Source of the DNA: Nostoc piscinale CENA21
GTDB taxonomy: Bacteria; Cyanobacteriota; Cyanobacteriia; Cyanobacteriales; Nostocaceae
Assembly: GCF_001298445.1 (NCBI RefSeq)
Contig: NZ_CP012036.1
Location: forward strand, 605,267-669,266
DNA length: 64,000 bases
Direction: 5' to 3'
Positions within the stretch are counted from its first letter, which is position 1, and each line of letters begins with the position of its first letter. The notes under the pieces are model-generated. The model saw only the letters and a program-made list of their open reading frames with translations. It was not told the DNA's origin and did not search any database. The position numbers and the translations under genes are program-made. Shown piece after piece: positions 36,606 through 45,550 of the stretch.

Positions 36606-36797
36606 ATTTTATGATTATTTCCTGACTTATGTCAGCATTTTTTGTTGTGAAAAACACATTTTTTAGCTTATTTTACGTGAATTATTCAAATATTTTTTGA
36701 TTTCTCATTCAGCTAATTATCTTGATTGGTGTAATCTCGATATACAGTATCTCTCACAATTGAGCTTTGCAATTATTGACACTCTGAGGTGAGTCAC

Positions 36798-37397
36798 ATG
36801 AGAAATTTTGCTGGTGTACAGGAATTAATCTCTAGCCAAATTCCCGAAAAATCTAGTCAACAGCAGGATTTCAGTGGGCGTGATTTGCGAGGAATTGATT
36901 TAAGTGGTGCTAACTTGCGGAGAGTAAATTTAAGCAGTGCTAATTTAGCTGGTGCAAAATTAACTGGTGCAGACTTAAGTGAAGCAGATTTAACCGAAGT
37001 AAATTTGAGTAATGCTGATTTAAGTTATGCTAATTTGTGTGAGTCTTGCTTGTGGCGATCGCAATGTACTAACAGTAACTTTTGGGGTGCTTCTTTGTGT
37101 GGTGTAGATTTCACCGAAGCAGACTTGAGCTATGCCCAATTAATTGAAGCCTCATTAATAGAAGCTAAATTAATCAGAGCAAATTTGCAAGCAGCTAGTT
37201 TATCTGGTGCCATATTATTAGAGGCTAATTTAACCGAAGCAAATTTACATAGTGCTGACTTGACATGGACTAATTTAACTAAAGCCAACTTATTAAACGC
37301 CAATCTTTGGGAAACAAAAATAATCTATAGCAAACTCCGGCATACAATTATGCCTGAAGGCACAATTTATAAACCCGAAATTATGATTATTCATTAA
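36798..37397 (+). CDS. pentapeptide repeat protein
   Basis: Protein of 199 residues with about 25 tandem A(D/N)LxX pentapeptides from residue about 25 to 185 (e.g. ANLRRVNLSSANLAGAKLTG), which fold as a right-handed quadrilateral beta-helix. One unit is disturbed (CLWRSQCTNSNFWGASLCG). ATG 36798 is preceded by GAGGTGA with a 5-base gap; an upstream GTG would lie in that ribosome site. Cyanobacteria carry many such proteins of unknown role. Confidence 0.9.
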   Translation: MRNFAGVQELISSQIPEKSSQQQDFSGRDLRGIDLSGANLRRVNLSSANLAGAKLTGADLSEADLTEVNLSNADLSYANLCESCLWRSQCTNSNFWGASLCGVDFTEADLSYAQLIEASLIEAKLIRANLQAASLSGAILLEANLTEANLHSADLTWTNLTKANLLNANLWETKIIYSKLRHTIMPEGTIYKPEIMIIH

Positions 37398-37417
37398 TTG
37401 ATTTGCTAAAACTTTTA

Positions 37418-37442
37418 AACCCGTCTATGCGGGTTTTGTTTT
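37418..37442 (+). terminator. intrinsic terminator
   Basis: AACCCG-TCTATG-CGGGTT followed by TTGTTTTTG, 20 bases after the pentapeptide gene. A second small palindrome (GCGACTTCAGTCGC, 37451-37464), a frequent Nostoc repeat, follows. Confidence 0.8.
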
Positions 37443-37493
37443 TGTAGCCTGCGACTTCAGTCGCTAAGGCTTATTTACAAGCGCAGGAATTTT

Positions 37494-38813
37494 TTAAATA
37501 TCCAACACTAATTTAGAGCTACTGGGTTGAGAAATACAAATCAACACTGAACCTTCATCAATTGTTGCGCCTGGTTCTTCTTGATAAGCCACTTCTCCTT
37601 CACGGAGTTTACACATACAAGTACCACAAACTCCTATCCGACAACTAAAAGGCGCATCAATATCATTAGCTTCGGCAAATTCTAAAATAGTGCCATCGCT
37701 TGGTTGCCATGTTAAAGTCTTACCAGATTTAGCAAAGACAATTTCTGCAAATTCTTCGCCTTGAGTTGCAGTTTGAGTTGATTTTGGTGACTCAGTTTTT
37801 ATCGGGTTCCCAAAAGATTCAAAGAAAACTTTATTATTAGGTACTCCAGCCGCTTTAAGTCCTTCAGTAACAGACTGAATAAATGGAGTTGAACCACATA
37901 AGAAATATTCCGCTTCTTGTTGACATAATTCCTGTACTAACGCTGCATCAACATACCCCACACTTTGATATTTACCTGCATCTTCCGTCCTAGGACGACT
38001 GTAGCGAATATGTACATTTAAGTTAGGATTTTGTTGGGCAATTGCCATAATTTCATCATGAAAAGCATGGAATTGACCATCTCTAGCACCATGTATAAAC
38101 CACACCGGACGCTGAGGATTTAGCCAAGTACAAGCTTTCGCCATACTGATCATCGGTGTAATTCCGACACCATTACTAATCAAGACTGCGGGGGTAGATT
38201 TATGCACATCCAGCGCAAATTTACCATTTGGTGGTTTGGCGGGAATAACTGCTCCTTCGTGAATGCGATCGTGCATAAAATTAGATGCTATACCAGGCAT
38301 CACATCTAATCCATTAGGTGCAGGTTCGCGTTTAATAGAAAGACGATAATATTCACTCTTTTCAGAATAATCAGAAAGTGAGTAAGTCCGAATTACAGGC
38401 TTATTATGTCCGGGAATATCAAGTTTAATCGTCAGAAATTGCCCTGGTTGAAAGTTGGGAATTTCACCTTTATCCTCTGGTTGTAAATAAAAAGATGTAA
38501 TTTCTTCGCTTTCTTTTACCTTGCGAACCACGACAAAATTTCGCCAGTCTTGCCAAACATTGCTGTCGGCTGTGGAAATGTCGGGAGTGGATTTATCTTC
38601 ACTATCTTTACCTGTATAAACCAAGCCGAAGATAGCACCAGCCGCCGCGCCAAATAGTGAGGAATAAACACCAAATTGATGGGCAGATTTATCTTTAGGA
38701 TTGGCAAACCCAATAATAATAGCAGTAGACAAAGTAACCACTGAACCAACGGTAGCTGCTGCGGCAACGCTTCTGATGAATGGATGGTTAATTCTTCCCA
38801 GACTTTCCAGCAT
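37494..38813 (-). CDS. membrane-anchored FNR-type oxidoreductase with C-terminal 2Fe-2S ferredoxin domain
   Basis: Electron-transfer protein of 439 residues. The N-terminus has two hydrophobic helices (about 15-37 and 48-68). An FNR/CbR-like FAD domain follows (RTYSLSDYSEK, with the FAD-binding RxYS motif), an NAD(P)-binding domain (AVLISNGVGITPMISM, YFLCGSTPF), and a plant-type 2Fe-2S domain with CRIGVCGTCMCKL and a final Cys (VLICISQ). The design resembles phthalate-dioxygenase-reductase or flavohaemoprotein reductase modules, here tied to membrane. Acceptor unknown. Confidence 0.9.
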   Translation of the reverse strand: MLESLGRINHPFIRSVAAAATVGSVVTLSTAIIIGFANPKDKSAHQFGVYSSLFGAAAGAIFGLVYTGKDSEDKSTPDISTADSNVWQDWRNFVVVRKVKESEEITSFYLQPEDKGEIPNFQPGQFLTIKLDIPGHNKPVIRTYSLSDYSEKSEYYRLSIKREPAPNGLDVMPGIASNFMHDRIHEGAVIPAKPPNGKFALDVHKSTPAVLISNGVGITPMISMAKACTWLNPQRPVWFIHGARDGQFHAFHDEIMAIAQQNPNLNVHIRYSRPRTEDAGKYQSVGYVDAALVQELCQQEAEYFLCGSTPFIQSVTEGLKAAGVPNNKVFFESFGNPIKTESPKSTQTATQGEEFAEIVFAKSGKTLTWQPSDGTILEFAEANDIDAPFSCRIGVCGTCMCKLREGEVAYQEEPGATIDEGSVLICISQPSSSKLVLDI

Positions 38814-39004
38814 TGTTCTTTTCTACCTCAGACTTTTAGTTATGTTGGTATATACCTGCGAAGATTCTGGTTTCAGTCGTTTTACCGAAAGATTATCAGC
38901 ATCCTACCGTTCGTTTTTATTCCCTTTAGTTCTCTTTAGATTTACTTTAGAAATTCCTCATGAATTAATTAAGAATTACAAACAAGTTCTGATTTCACTA
39001 CTAT

Positions 39005-39776
39005 TTAAAACTCCCGCTTGGAGAAGACAAAACTAGCGATCGCCAGCAGCATAATGCAATAAAGTACGCCATAGCCGGCATTTGTGATTAATATAGTTGC
39101 ATTCGGTAAGGCTTGCATTCCATACACCGCATCATTTTTTAAATCTAAGCGCGATAAATCTGGCAAAATGAGATACAACCCTTGGGTGATACGTTCCATT
39201 GTGGGGTTTTGACTCAAACGTCCAAATTTCACCACATCTTGGCTAATATTCCCCAATAAATACACAGCAAAGGTTAAAGTTACCGCCAGTAAAGCATTAG
39301 TGAAAACACCCAATGTAATCGCCACAGCGTTGATTAAAGATATCTGTAAAAACAGAAAAACTCCAGCAATCACAATACTGAGTGTGGGATGAGGGATATT
39401 CTCTATTTGCAGAAATACTAGATAAATAGCCGTCATAGTGGTAATTAACACAGCCAACACTGCTGACAAACCCAGAAATTTGCCAGCAATAATTTCACTG
39501 CGGCTGACTGGTTTGGCAATTAGCACTAAAATAGTGCGTTTATCAATTTCTTTTTTCACCAGTCCTGTACCAATAAATACGGCGACAATTAAGCTAATGA
39601 CATTAATAGCCACTATCCCAAAGTCTAATAACATCTTGTTTTCAGTAGTCGCCGCAAATTCCGGTAGTACTCGCCAGCGATCGCCAGCACTAAAGTATAA
39701 AAATCCAATCACAATATAAAATGCGATCGCGTACTACTTCCTGAAATACATTTTTCGCAATTACAAAAGTTCTCAT
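39005..39776 (-). CDS. fraE: FraE: ABC-2-type permease of the septal-junction operon (one frame break)
   Basis: Third gene of the fraC-fraD-fraE operon, required in Anabaena for long filaments and cell-cell communication. The protein has about six membrane helices and the ABC-2 pattern (GTGLVKKEIDKRTILVLIAK, LLPEF-like LPEFAATTENKMLLDFG). The frame breaks at about 39713-39717: the start MRTFVIAKNVFQEVVRDRIL runs out of frame, and removal of one T gives ILYVIGFLYF and a 256-residue product. ATG 39776 gives the correct family N-terminus. It is either an indel error or a real mutation that would affect filament integrity. Confidence 0.82.
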
Positions 39777-39787
39777 TGGTTGTTAAA

Positions 39788-39804
39788 AGTGCTGAGTGCT
39801 GAGT
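39788..39804. repeat. heptamer repeat AGTGCTG x2
   Basis: Two tandem AGTGCTG units plus AGT in the spacer between fraD and fraE. Same heptamer as in ureD. Confidence 0.7.
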
Positions 39805-39853
39805 TGTCATGGATATACTCTCCCTTGTCTCCCTTGTCCCCCCTCCCACAAAA

Positions 39854-40885
39854 TTACTGTTGTGGTGGCGGGGAACCAGCAATAAACTTACTAACGCGAT
39901 CGCATTCTATTTCCCCGACAGCAATTTTGTCCTCTGGGTTTGTGCTTGTAATGGCTTTTTTGGTTGACGTTGCGACTGGATCAATCCGACAAGATTTTTT
40001 CAGATAATATCCTTTTTGACTAGAACTAGGGCCACGCCAAATACTCAGCAAGTCTAAAACATATCCGCCTGATTTTGTATTCGTCACTCGCGGTTCAACT
40101 TGCCACAAAGCTTTTTCTTCATATTGTCCTAGGTGTTTTTCGATAACTCGATTGCCTAAATTTCCTACTTGTAATTTGGCATCAAGTAGCCATTTTTCTA
40201 CCTGTGACCAAGGTCTGCCATCAATTTGTTGTTCTACTAGCGGTTGCAGTTTATCCAAAATAATCACGCCATTTTTTGGCACTTTTTCGCTAATATCTGT
40301 TCTTCTGACAAAGGTACTACGTTGAAAATTATCGGCTAGTAAACTAGGATATTCTTTTAACCATTTATCCATTACAAAATAAAATTGCAGCCAGCAACTT
40401 AAAATCATGCAACTGGCAACTAAAATCAGAATTTTTTGCCTCACTTCTGGCTTAGGAATTTGCGCTTTAGAATCTGTATCTGTGCCTTCAACAAATTCGG
40501 GAATTGCTGTAATTAAAGCCGATATCGTTGGCCAAAGCACAATGGTTCTGGGTGTAATTACATCCTGCTGATTACCAAAAGCAAACACACTGACTAAAAA
40601 TCCTGTAATTAATGCACCCACAGGCATAAACGTACCAGGAACTCTGATGGGATCATCGGTGGTATACCAAGCTGTACCAGCAATTAAAAATAACCAGCCA
40701 CAAAATGCAATGATATCTCTGATATAACCATTAGCAAAATAAGATAAAAATCCCGAAAACACACTCAAATAAATCAATGTCTGCCAAGCATAGGCTTGAG
40801 AGGGAACTAAAATTTTTCTGACTCTGGCATAGACATCTTCAACAATTTTAACTATGCCAAAAAAATCTTTAAACAAGACATTCAT
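39854..40885 (-). CDS. fraD: FraD septal-junction protein
   Basis: Integral membrane protein of 343 residues, the length known for FraD in Anabaena, where it sits at intercellular septa and is part of septal junctions. Five membrane helices lie in the first 175 residues (IYLSVFSGFLSYFANGYI, ALITGFLVSVFAFG, ILILVASCMILSCWLQFYFV), then a large periplasmic domain (KVPKNGVIILDKLQPLVEQQ, ISEKV). Between fraC (46 bases upstream) and fraE on the same strand. Identified by size, topology and gene order. Confidence 0.85.
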   Translation of the reverse strand: MNVLFKDFFGIVKIVEDVYARVRKILVPSQAYAWQTLIYLSVFSGFLSYFANGYIRDIIAFCGWLFLIAGTAWYTTDDPIRVPGTFMPVGALITGFLVSVFAFGNQQDVITPRTIVLWPTISALITAIPEFVEGTDTDSKAQIPKPEVRQKILILVASCMILSCWLQFYFVMDKWLKEYPSLLADNFQRSTFVRRTDISEKVPKNGVIILDKLQPLVEQQIDGRPWSQVEKWLLDAKLQVGNLGNRVIEKHLGQYEEKALWQVEPRVTNTKSGGYVLDLLSIWRGPSSSQKGYYLKKSCRIDPVATSTKKAITSTNPEDKIAVGEIECDRVSKFIAGSPPPQQ

Positions 40886-40930
40886 TTTTTTACCCCTAAT
40901 TTATGGATGTGGCAAAATAATTAATAGAAA

Positions 40931-41485
40931 TTAGCGATTGCGAATCAGCAAAATAATCGTAATTACGGTATAACTAAAAGAATTTGCGATTAATGTTGTA
41001 GTAACTAAGTTAGTAGTTTGCAATTTGATTCCTGGGATGCTGCGCCGTAGCTGTCGGCGCTGAGATGTTTCAACAATTTCTGGTTTTTTCCAACCATCTT
41101 CTCTTAAGGTAAATACCAAAAGCTGTAACAACAAAAATTTCATTAAAAAAGTAGCAAAGAAAATAATCGAAGTCGTAAAAATTAACGTGGCTTGGGTAGT
41201 GGGAGAACGAAAATTATTAAAAAATACATAGTTAATTAATTCCGATTTAAATTCTGGAGGTAGCGTCGGTTCTAAGATAAAAAATATTACCCAACCAATA
41301 GTTCCCGAAAAGAGATTAGTGGCGATCGCATAAAAAATACTGGTTTTTTTGTCAAACTTTAACCGAAAATTGAAAACATAAGCTTCAATCGGGATTGCAA
41401 CCAGGAAAAAGAGCAAATTAAACAACATCACGCCAATCGGCAAAAGTCGCGGTGGGGTAGGTAGAGTAAAAATGTCGTTTAGCAT
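40931..41485 (-). CDS. fraC: FraC septal-junction protein
   Basis: Membrane protein of 184 residues, first gene of the fraCDE operon. The sequence pattern is characteristic: MLNDIFTLPTPPRLLPIGVM, EAYVFNFRLKFDKKTS, ELINYVFFNNFRS and the ending TAITIILLIRNR-like (TVITIILLIRNR). ATG 41485 gives the standard start; the frame is open to 41557. The presence of this operon marks the organism as a filamentous heterocyst-former. Confidence 0.9.
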   Translation of the reverse strand: MLNDIFTLPTPPRLLPIGVMLFNLLFFLVAIPIEAYVFNFRLKFDKKTSIFYAIATNLFSGTIGWVIFFILEPTLPPEFKSELINYVFFNNFRSPTTQATLIFTTSIIFFATFLMKFLLLQLLVFTLREDGWKKPEIVETSQRRQLRRSIPGIKLQTTNLVTTTLIANSFSYTVITIILLIRNR

Positions 41486-41772
41486 AGTCAGGTAGGTTTG
41501 CAGTGAAAGGGTAAGGACAAAATGGGGATAATCAGGCTGATGTAGGCAATCACACATTCAGGTATCAAAGCTAAACTGAGAGCTGATTCTGAATTGTGCT
41601 GTATGGGATGGCGATCGCTGTTTACCATCTTGGTGTGCCAGTATACCCCTATTTACCCTGTTAATATATCCTGCTAACTCTTGTATGGAAGTACCCAACC
41701 GAGATTTTTTATATCTGGAAGTGTAAGAGGTTAGGTAAGATTAGAGACTGCCACGTTACAGGTTTTTGAGAG

Positions 41773-42909
41773 ATGACAAGGAACGGCATTGGAATTCGCA
41801 CAGCACAAGCACGTTCTGAGCGACTCACAGGTCAAATTCACGTTTATGATGGTTTGGGTAAAGGCAAATCCCAAGCGGCTTTAGGGGTCGTACTGCGCTC
41901 AATTGGTTTAGGAATAAATACTCAAAATAATTACAATCGCGTTTTACTGCTGCGCTTTTTAAAAGGGCCAGAACGTGATTATGATGAAGATGGTGCGATC
42001 GCAGCCCTACAGCGTGGATTTCCTCATTTAATTGATCAGGTACGGACGGGAAGAGCCGAATTTTTTAGTGCTGAAGAAATTATCCCTTACGACCGCCAAG
42101 AAGCAGCGCGGGGTTGGGATGTTGCCAAAGGTGCGATCGCTTCTGGTTTATATTCGGTAGTAGTATTAGATGAACTTAACCCCGTCCTCGATTTGGGTTT
42201 GCTACCAGTGGATGAAGTGGTAAGGACATTAAAAGCTAAACCCCAAGAATTAGAAATTATCGCCACCGGACGCGGCGCACCAGAAAAATTGCTAGAAATT
42301 GCTGATTTACACTCGGAAATGAAACCGCAACACCACCCCATCGCCCAACAGCTATTAATTGAGGGGATTGAAATTTATACCGGTGCAGGTAAAGGTAAAT
42401 CAACCAGCGCCTTGGGGAAAGCTTTACAAGCCATTGGTAGGGGGATTAACCATCCCGGTTCTACCCGTGTGTTAATTATGCAATGGCTCAAAGGTGGGAG
42501 TGGTTATACAGAAGATGCTGCGATCGCCGCCTTGCAACAATCATACCCAGAAGTGGTAGATCATCAACGTTGTGGCAGAGATGCAATCGTGTGGCGGAAT
42601 TCCCGGCAAGAATTAGATTATGTCGAAGCCGAACGCGGTTGGGAAATTGCTAAAACTGCGATCGCTTCTGGGTTGTATAAAACGATAATCTTAGATGAAC
42701 TCAACCCCACCGTCGATTTAGAACTCCTCCCCGTCGAACCCATTGTCCAAGCCTTACTCCGCAAACCCCGCGACACAGAAGTGATTATCACTGGACGTTG
42801 CCAACAACAACCTGCTTATTTTGATTTAGCCAGTATCCACTCTGAGGTATACTGCCACAAACACTATGCTAATCACGGCGTAGAACTCAAACGGGGAGTT
42901 GATTTTTAA
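41773..42909 (+). CDS. tandem-duplicated CobO/BtuR-type corrinoid adenosyltransferase
   Basis: Protein of 378 residues made of two homologous halves, each like the ATP:cob(I)alamin adenosyltransferase CobO. The P-loops are GLGKGKSQ (residues 27-34) and GAGKGKST (about 204-211). Each half repeats FLKG/WLKG, AARGWDVAKGAIASGLY / AERGWEIAKTAIASGLY, VVLDELNPVLDL / IILDELNPTVDL and ATGRG / ITGRC. Both sets of motifs look intact. A single CobO is about 190 residues, so this is a head-to-tail fusion. It is followed after 0 bases by a 35-codon ORF and then by a GST-fold gene. Confidence 0.85.
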   Translation: MTRNGIGIRTAQARSERLTGQIHVYDGLGKGKSQAALGVVLRSIGLGINTQNNYNRVLLLRFLKGPERDYDEDGAIAALQRGFPHLIDQVRTGRAEFFSAEEIIPYDRQEAARGWDVAKGAIASGLYSVVVLDELNPVLDLGLLPVDEVVRTLKAKPQELEIIATGRGAPEKLLEIADLHSEMKPQHHPIAQQLLIEGIEIYTGAGKGKSTSALGKALQAIGRGINHPGSTRVLIMQWLKGGSGYTEDAAIAALQQSYPEVVDHQRCGRDAIVWRNSRQELDYVEAERGWEIAKTAIASGLYKTIILDELNPTVDLELLPVEPIVQALLRKPRDTEVIITGRCQQQPAYFDLASIHSEVYCHKHYANHGVELKRGVDF

Positions 42910-43017
42910 ATGGATAATACTAATGTGCTGGATTTAGCAACTGGCGGATTAGCGATCGCTATTTTGCTTGGTGGGATGTTGATGATGTTCTCAACTATCT
43001 TGACCACCAAGAAATGA
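42910..43017 (+). CDS. 35-residue single-helix membrane peptide
   Basis: A small ORF begins directly after the stop of the adenosyltransferase gene (TAA then ATG) and overlaps the next start by ATGA. It encodes a short polar N-terminus (MDNTNVLDLATGG) and one hydrophobic helix with Met-rich end (LAIAILLGGMLMMFSTIL), ending TTKK. A GGGGAG element 10 bases upstream can act as ribosome site. The tight coupling on both sides supports a real gene. Size and shape are like photosynthetic small subunits, but I cannot assign it to a known one. Confidence 0.6.
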   Translation: MDNTNVLDLATGGLAIAILLGGMLMMFSTILTTKK

Positions 43018-43736
43018 TTACTTTATACAAGACACCGCCGCTTTGGGGGCTACCCAGCTTTAGTCCAGCTTGTATGAAGCTCGAAACTTGGTTGCGTATG
43101 GCCAAGTTAAATTATCAAAGTGATACATCACTCAACTTTGCCATCGCCCCCAAAGGCAAAATTCCCTTTATTGAGTACCAAGGAAAGCTCATAGGTGATT
43201 CTACTTTAATCATTGAAATGTTTAAGTTGGAAGCGGGTATAGACTTGGATGCAAACTTAACACCTACTGAGCGAGCCATTTCCTTAGCTTTTCGCCGGAT
43301 GATTAAAGAAAACATCTACTGGGGAGAAGCTTACATCCGTTACCAAGTTCCAGAAAATTGGCAAGTTTACCGGGAAGCTTTAATTAATATATTGAGTCCT
43401 GTTGTGCTAGCCGCAGAATGTGAATTGATTGTTGCAGATGCTTGTGAAACTATTTGCACCCAACTCTACAATCAAGGTATGGGTCGTCATAGCGATCAAG
43501 AAATTTATCAAATTATTACTGCTGATTTCCAAGCCCTTTCCGATTTTTTAGCAGATAAATTATTTTTTATGGGTGAACAACCCACAACTTTAGATGCAAC
43601 TGCTTATGCTTACGTCGGTAATTTAATTAAGCCCTCTTTGAAACATTCAATTGTGGATTATGTACTGCAATTAGAAAATCTCTGCCAGCATTATGAGCGT
43701 ATGAATCAGCTATTTTTCAGCGACTCGGAAGTTTAG
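43014..43736 (+). CDS. glutathione S-transferase-fold protein
   Basis: Protein of 240 residues with an N-terminal thioredoxin-like GST domain (ITLYKTPPLWGLPSFSPACMKLETWLRMA, KGKIPFIEYQGKLIGDSTLI with the cis-Pro) and a helical C-terminal domain. The pattern (CxK..LR, two-domain, no clear catalytic Ser/Tyr) resembles metaxin/Fax-like GSTs. Function unknown. Its ATG overlaps the stop of the 35-residue peptide gene. Confidence 0.8.
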   Translation: MITLYKTPPLWGLPSFSPACMKLETWLRMAKLNYQSDTSLNFAIAPKGKIPFIEYQGKLIGDSTLIIEMFKLEAGIDLDANLTPTERAISLAFRRMIKENIYWGEAYIRYQVPENWQVYREALINILSPVVLAAECELIVADACETICTQLYNQGMGRHSDQEIYQIITADFQALSDFLADKLFFMGEQPTTLDATAYAYVGNLIKPSLKHSIVDYVLQLENLCQHYERMNQLFFSDSEV

Positions 43737-43873
43737 TGATTGGTGAACAAGCAGGGCTTCTTAAGCAACCAAAATAATGTTATTTCTTAATTTGATGATA
43801 AAAGCTAGATAGACTAAGGCTTTTGAGAGCCAGTGCTGCCTAACTTCCTTATGGGGTCGGGGTTTGAGCAACT

Positions 43874-44098
43874 CTACAAGGAAGCACGTTGTTCAGAATA
43901 ACAGCAAAATGGTATCTGTCGGAGTTGGTTACTGAGCCAATTAGCACCTCTAACCATGCACTCAGGGCAAACATCACCGTAACTATCACCCTGATTGCTA
44001 CACACAATTAATCTCGCTTCCCCCATCTGGAACTGTTGATGACATATTAAGCATATTTGCTTAGTTTTTAAACTGTTGCATTCAATTTGAAATTGCAT
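43874..44098 (-). CDS. small zinc-ribbon-like protein
   Basis: Protein of 74 residues with two CxxC pairs (ICLICHQQF and VCPECMVRG) spaced 30 residues apart, suggesting a zinc ribbon. Additional Cys in the tail (FCCYSEQ). Similar small proteins are found in cyanobacteria without a known role. ATG 44098 is followed by a normal N-terminus MQFQIECNSLK. Confidence 0.6.
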   Translation of the reverse strand: MQFQIECNSLKTKQICLICHQQFQMGEARLIVCSNQGDSYGDVCPECMVRGANWLSNQLRQIPFCCYSEQRASL

Positions 44099-44418
44099 AA
44101 TTTTTTATCCTAAAAATTTTTTGCTTTTACGTTTTCAAAAAAATGCGCTTAGTTTTTAAAATAAACCTGTTTTAAGCAATTGGACTTCTATCAAATGAAT
44201 AAAACTAGATAAATTAAATTAATTTACAAAAGAAAAACCCCATCAATTAAAATTGACAGGGTGTGGAGGTTTGTGTTTGCTATAAATTGGAAATTGGGGA
44301 AATTAAATAAGCATATTACTGATAACATCTTTACTCTGCCAACTTTTCCTCTATCTTTAGAATCAGAAATGTTGAATGATGATATAAAACTTTACATAAA
44401 TAATTACACGGATTCTAA

Positions 44419-45550
44419 GAAGCCAAAAAATGTCAACATAACATCATCTCTTCAAACCAATGAACATAACTGATTTTCTGACACATACAAGACTGAAGAT
44501 AGCGAAATTTATCTAATAATGTATTACCCCATTGTTCAGGAATAGAGACAAGCTGTAAAATCAGATAAGCAATCAGGCTAGTATAAATTTGGATAGTGAT
44601 GCCATTGAGGTTTTTGGTAATTAATTTATCCAACTTTAAGTGCATCTTCAAAAACTTCCATAACAATTCAACGCTCCAGCGTAATCGATAAATATCTCGA
44701 ATTTCATCATCACTAACAGCCGTTTCTCCCGTAGCAGGTAAGTTAGTCACTAACCGAAATTCGGTTTGAGTTTCTAAATCGCAAAAACTCACCACTCTAT
44801 AGGCATTAGCATCATGAGATGCGCCAATTTTGATTAAGCCAGTTGACTCTTGAAATTCGAGTTTCCAATTGTTTTTAATCCGGAGAACAAAGTATTTTTT
44901 GTCCTGGACTAATTCTTGGATAAATTTAAATCCGGCAAACCCCCTGTCCATTACCCCCACAGCATCCGTTGGCAAATTTGAGAGCATTTTTGAACCAAAA
45001 TTATAATCATGGTTATGCCCAAAATTAATGAAATTATCTTCAGGTGTTCCTGTAGCTAAATTCAGCGAACTAAACAGTTTTACCTGATGAAATCCTAAAA
45101 TCCATAACAACTTACTCGTCAAAGTAATAATTGTAGAATCAATTGGACAAATAGCATATTTATCGTGTAATTTTTTGTTATTTACCTGTTGGACTAACTT
45201 ATTTAATTTTTCATAAATTTCTTGAAATGGTTGTTGACTTCGATGCAAATTAGCTTTTGAGAAAGTCGAAATATCTACGGGATATCCTGTATTATTTAAC
45301 CGCTTAAACACATCTCGCATACTTGTTAAGCTGTTGTCCAATACATAAGATAGCCAGCACTCGACAAACAGACGGCTGTTCAAGACTGGATAATCATTTT
45401 TTGGCAGTTGGCTCAGGATATCTTTGACAATTTTAGGAAATCTATTTATAATCACTATCAAACAGATATATTTATGTTTATCGCCCAAATTTTACCAAAC
45501 TTTGGGCGATTTCTATCGGGTTTTTCTTAACATTCAACACTTCTGGCTTC
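44419..45550 (-). mobile_element. IS4-like insertion sequence, about 1.13 kb
   Basis: Contains one DDE transposase gene. The ends GAAGCCA (44419-44425) and TGGCTTC (45544-45550) are a 7-base inverted repeat extended by weaker matches. These limits are supported because precise removal restores the host reading frame. No target duplication is evident. The right end also holds a hairpin ATCGCCCAAA / TTTGGGCGAT (about 45484-45511). Confidence 0.65.
44433..45488 (-). CDS. IS4-family DDE transposase
   Basis: Transposase of up to 351 residues. The DDE triad is visible: Asp in CPIDSTIITL, Asp in GVMDRGFAGFKF and Glu in RLRWSVELLWKFLKMHLKLD (the YREK-type signature). The frame opens at TTG 45488 inside a hairpin; GTG 45455 (reading MIINRFPKIVKDI) is an equally good start. 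The frame is complete, so the element may still be active. Confidence 0.88.
   Translation of the reverse strand: MGDKHKYICLIVIINRFPKIVKDILSQLPKNDYPVLNSRLFVECWLSYVLDNSLTSMRDVFKRLNNTGYPVDISTFSKANLHRSQQPFQEIYEKLNKLVQQVNNKKLHDKYAICPIDSTIITLTSKLLWILGFHQVKLFSSLNLATGTPEDNFINFGHNHDYNFGSKMLSNLPTDAVGVMDRGFAGFKFIQELVQDKKYFVLRIKNNWKLEFQESTGLIKIGASHDANAYRVVSFCDLETQTEFRLVTNLPATGETAVSDDEIRDIYRLRWSVELLWKFLKMHLKLDKLITKNLNGITIQIYTSLIAYLILQLVSIPEQWGNTLLDKFRYLQSCMCQKISYVHWFEEMMLC

Noticed and set aside
41486..41772. Possible cobalamin riboswitch before the CobO-like gene
   Set aside because: I looked for a B12-box-like conserved core and found none in the 290-base spacer.
44261..44473. A separate 70-codon gene ending at 44473
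   Set aside because: The frame runs across the IS end; only the part from 44369 to 44418 fits the disrupted host gene.
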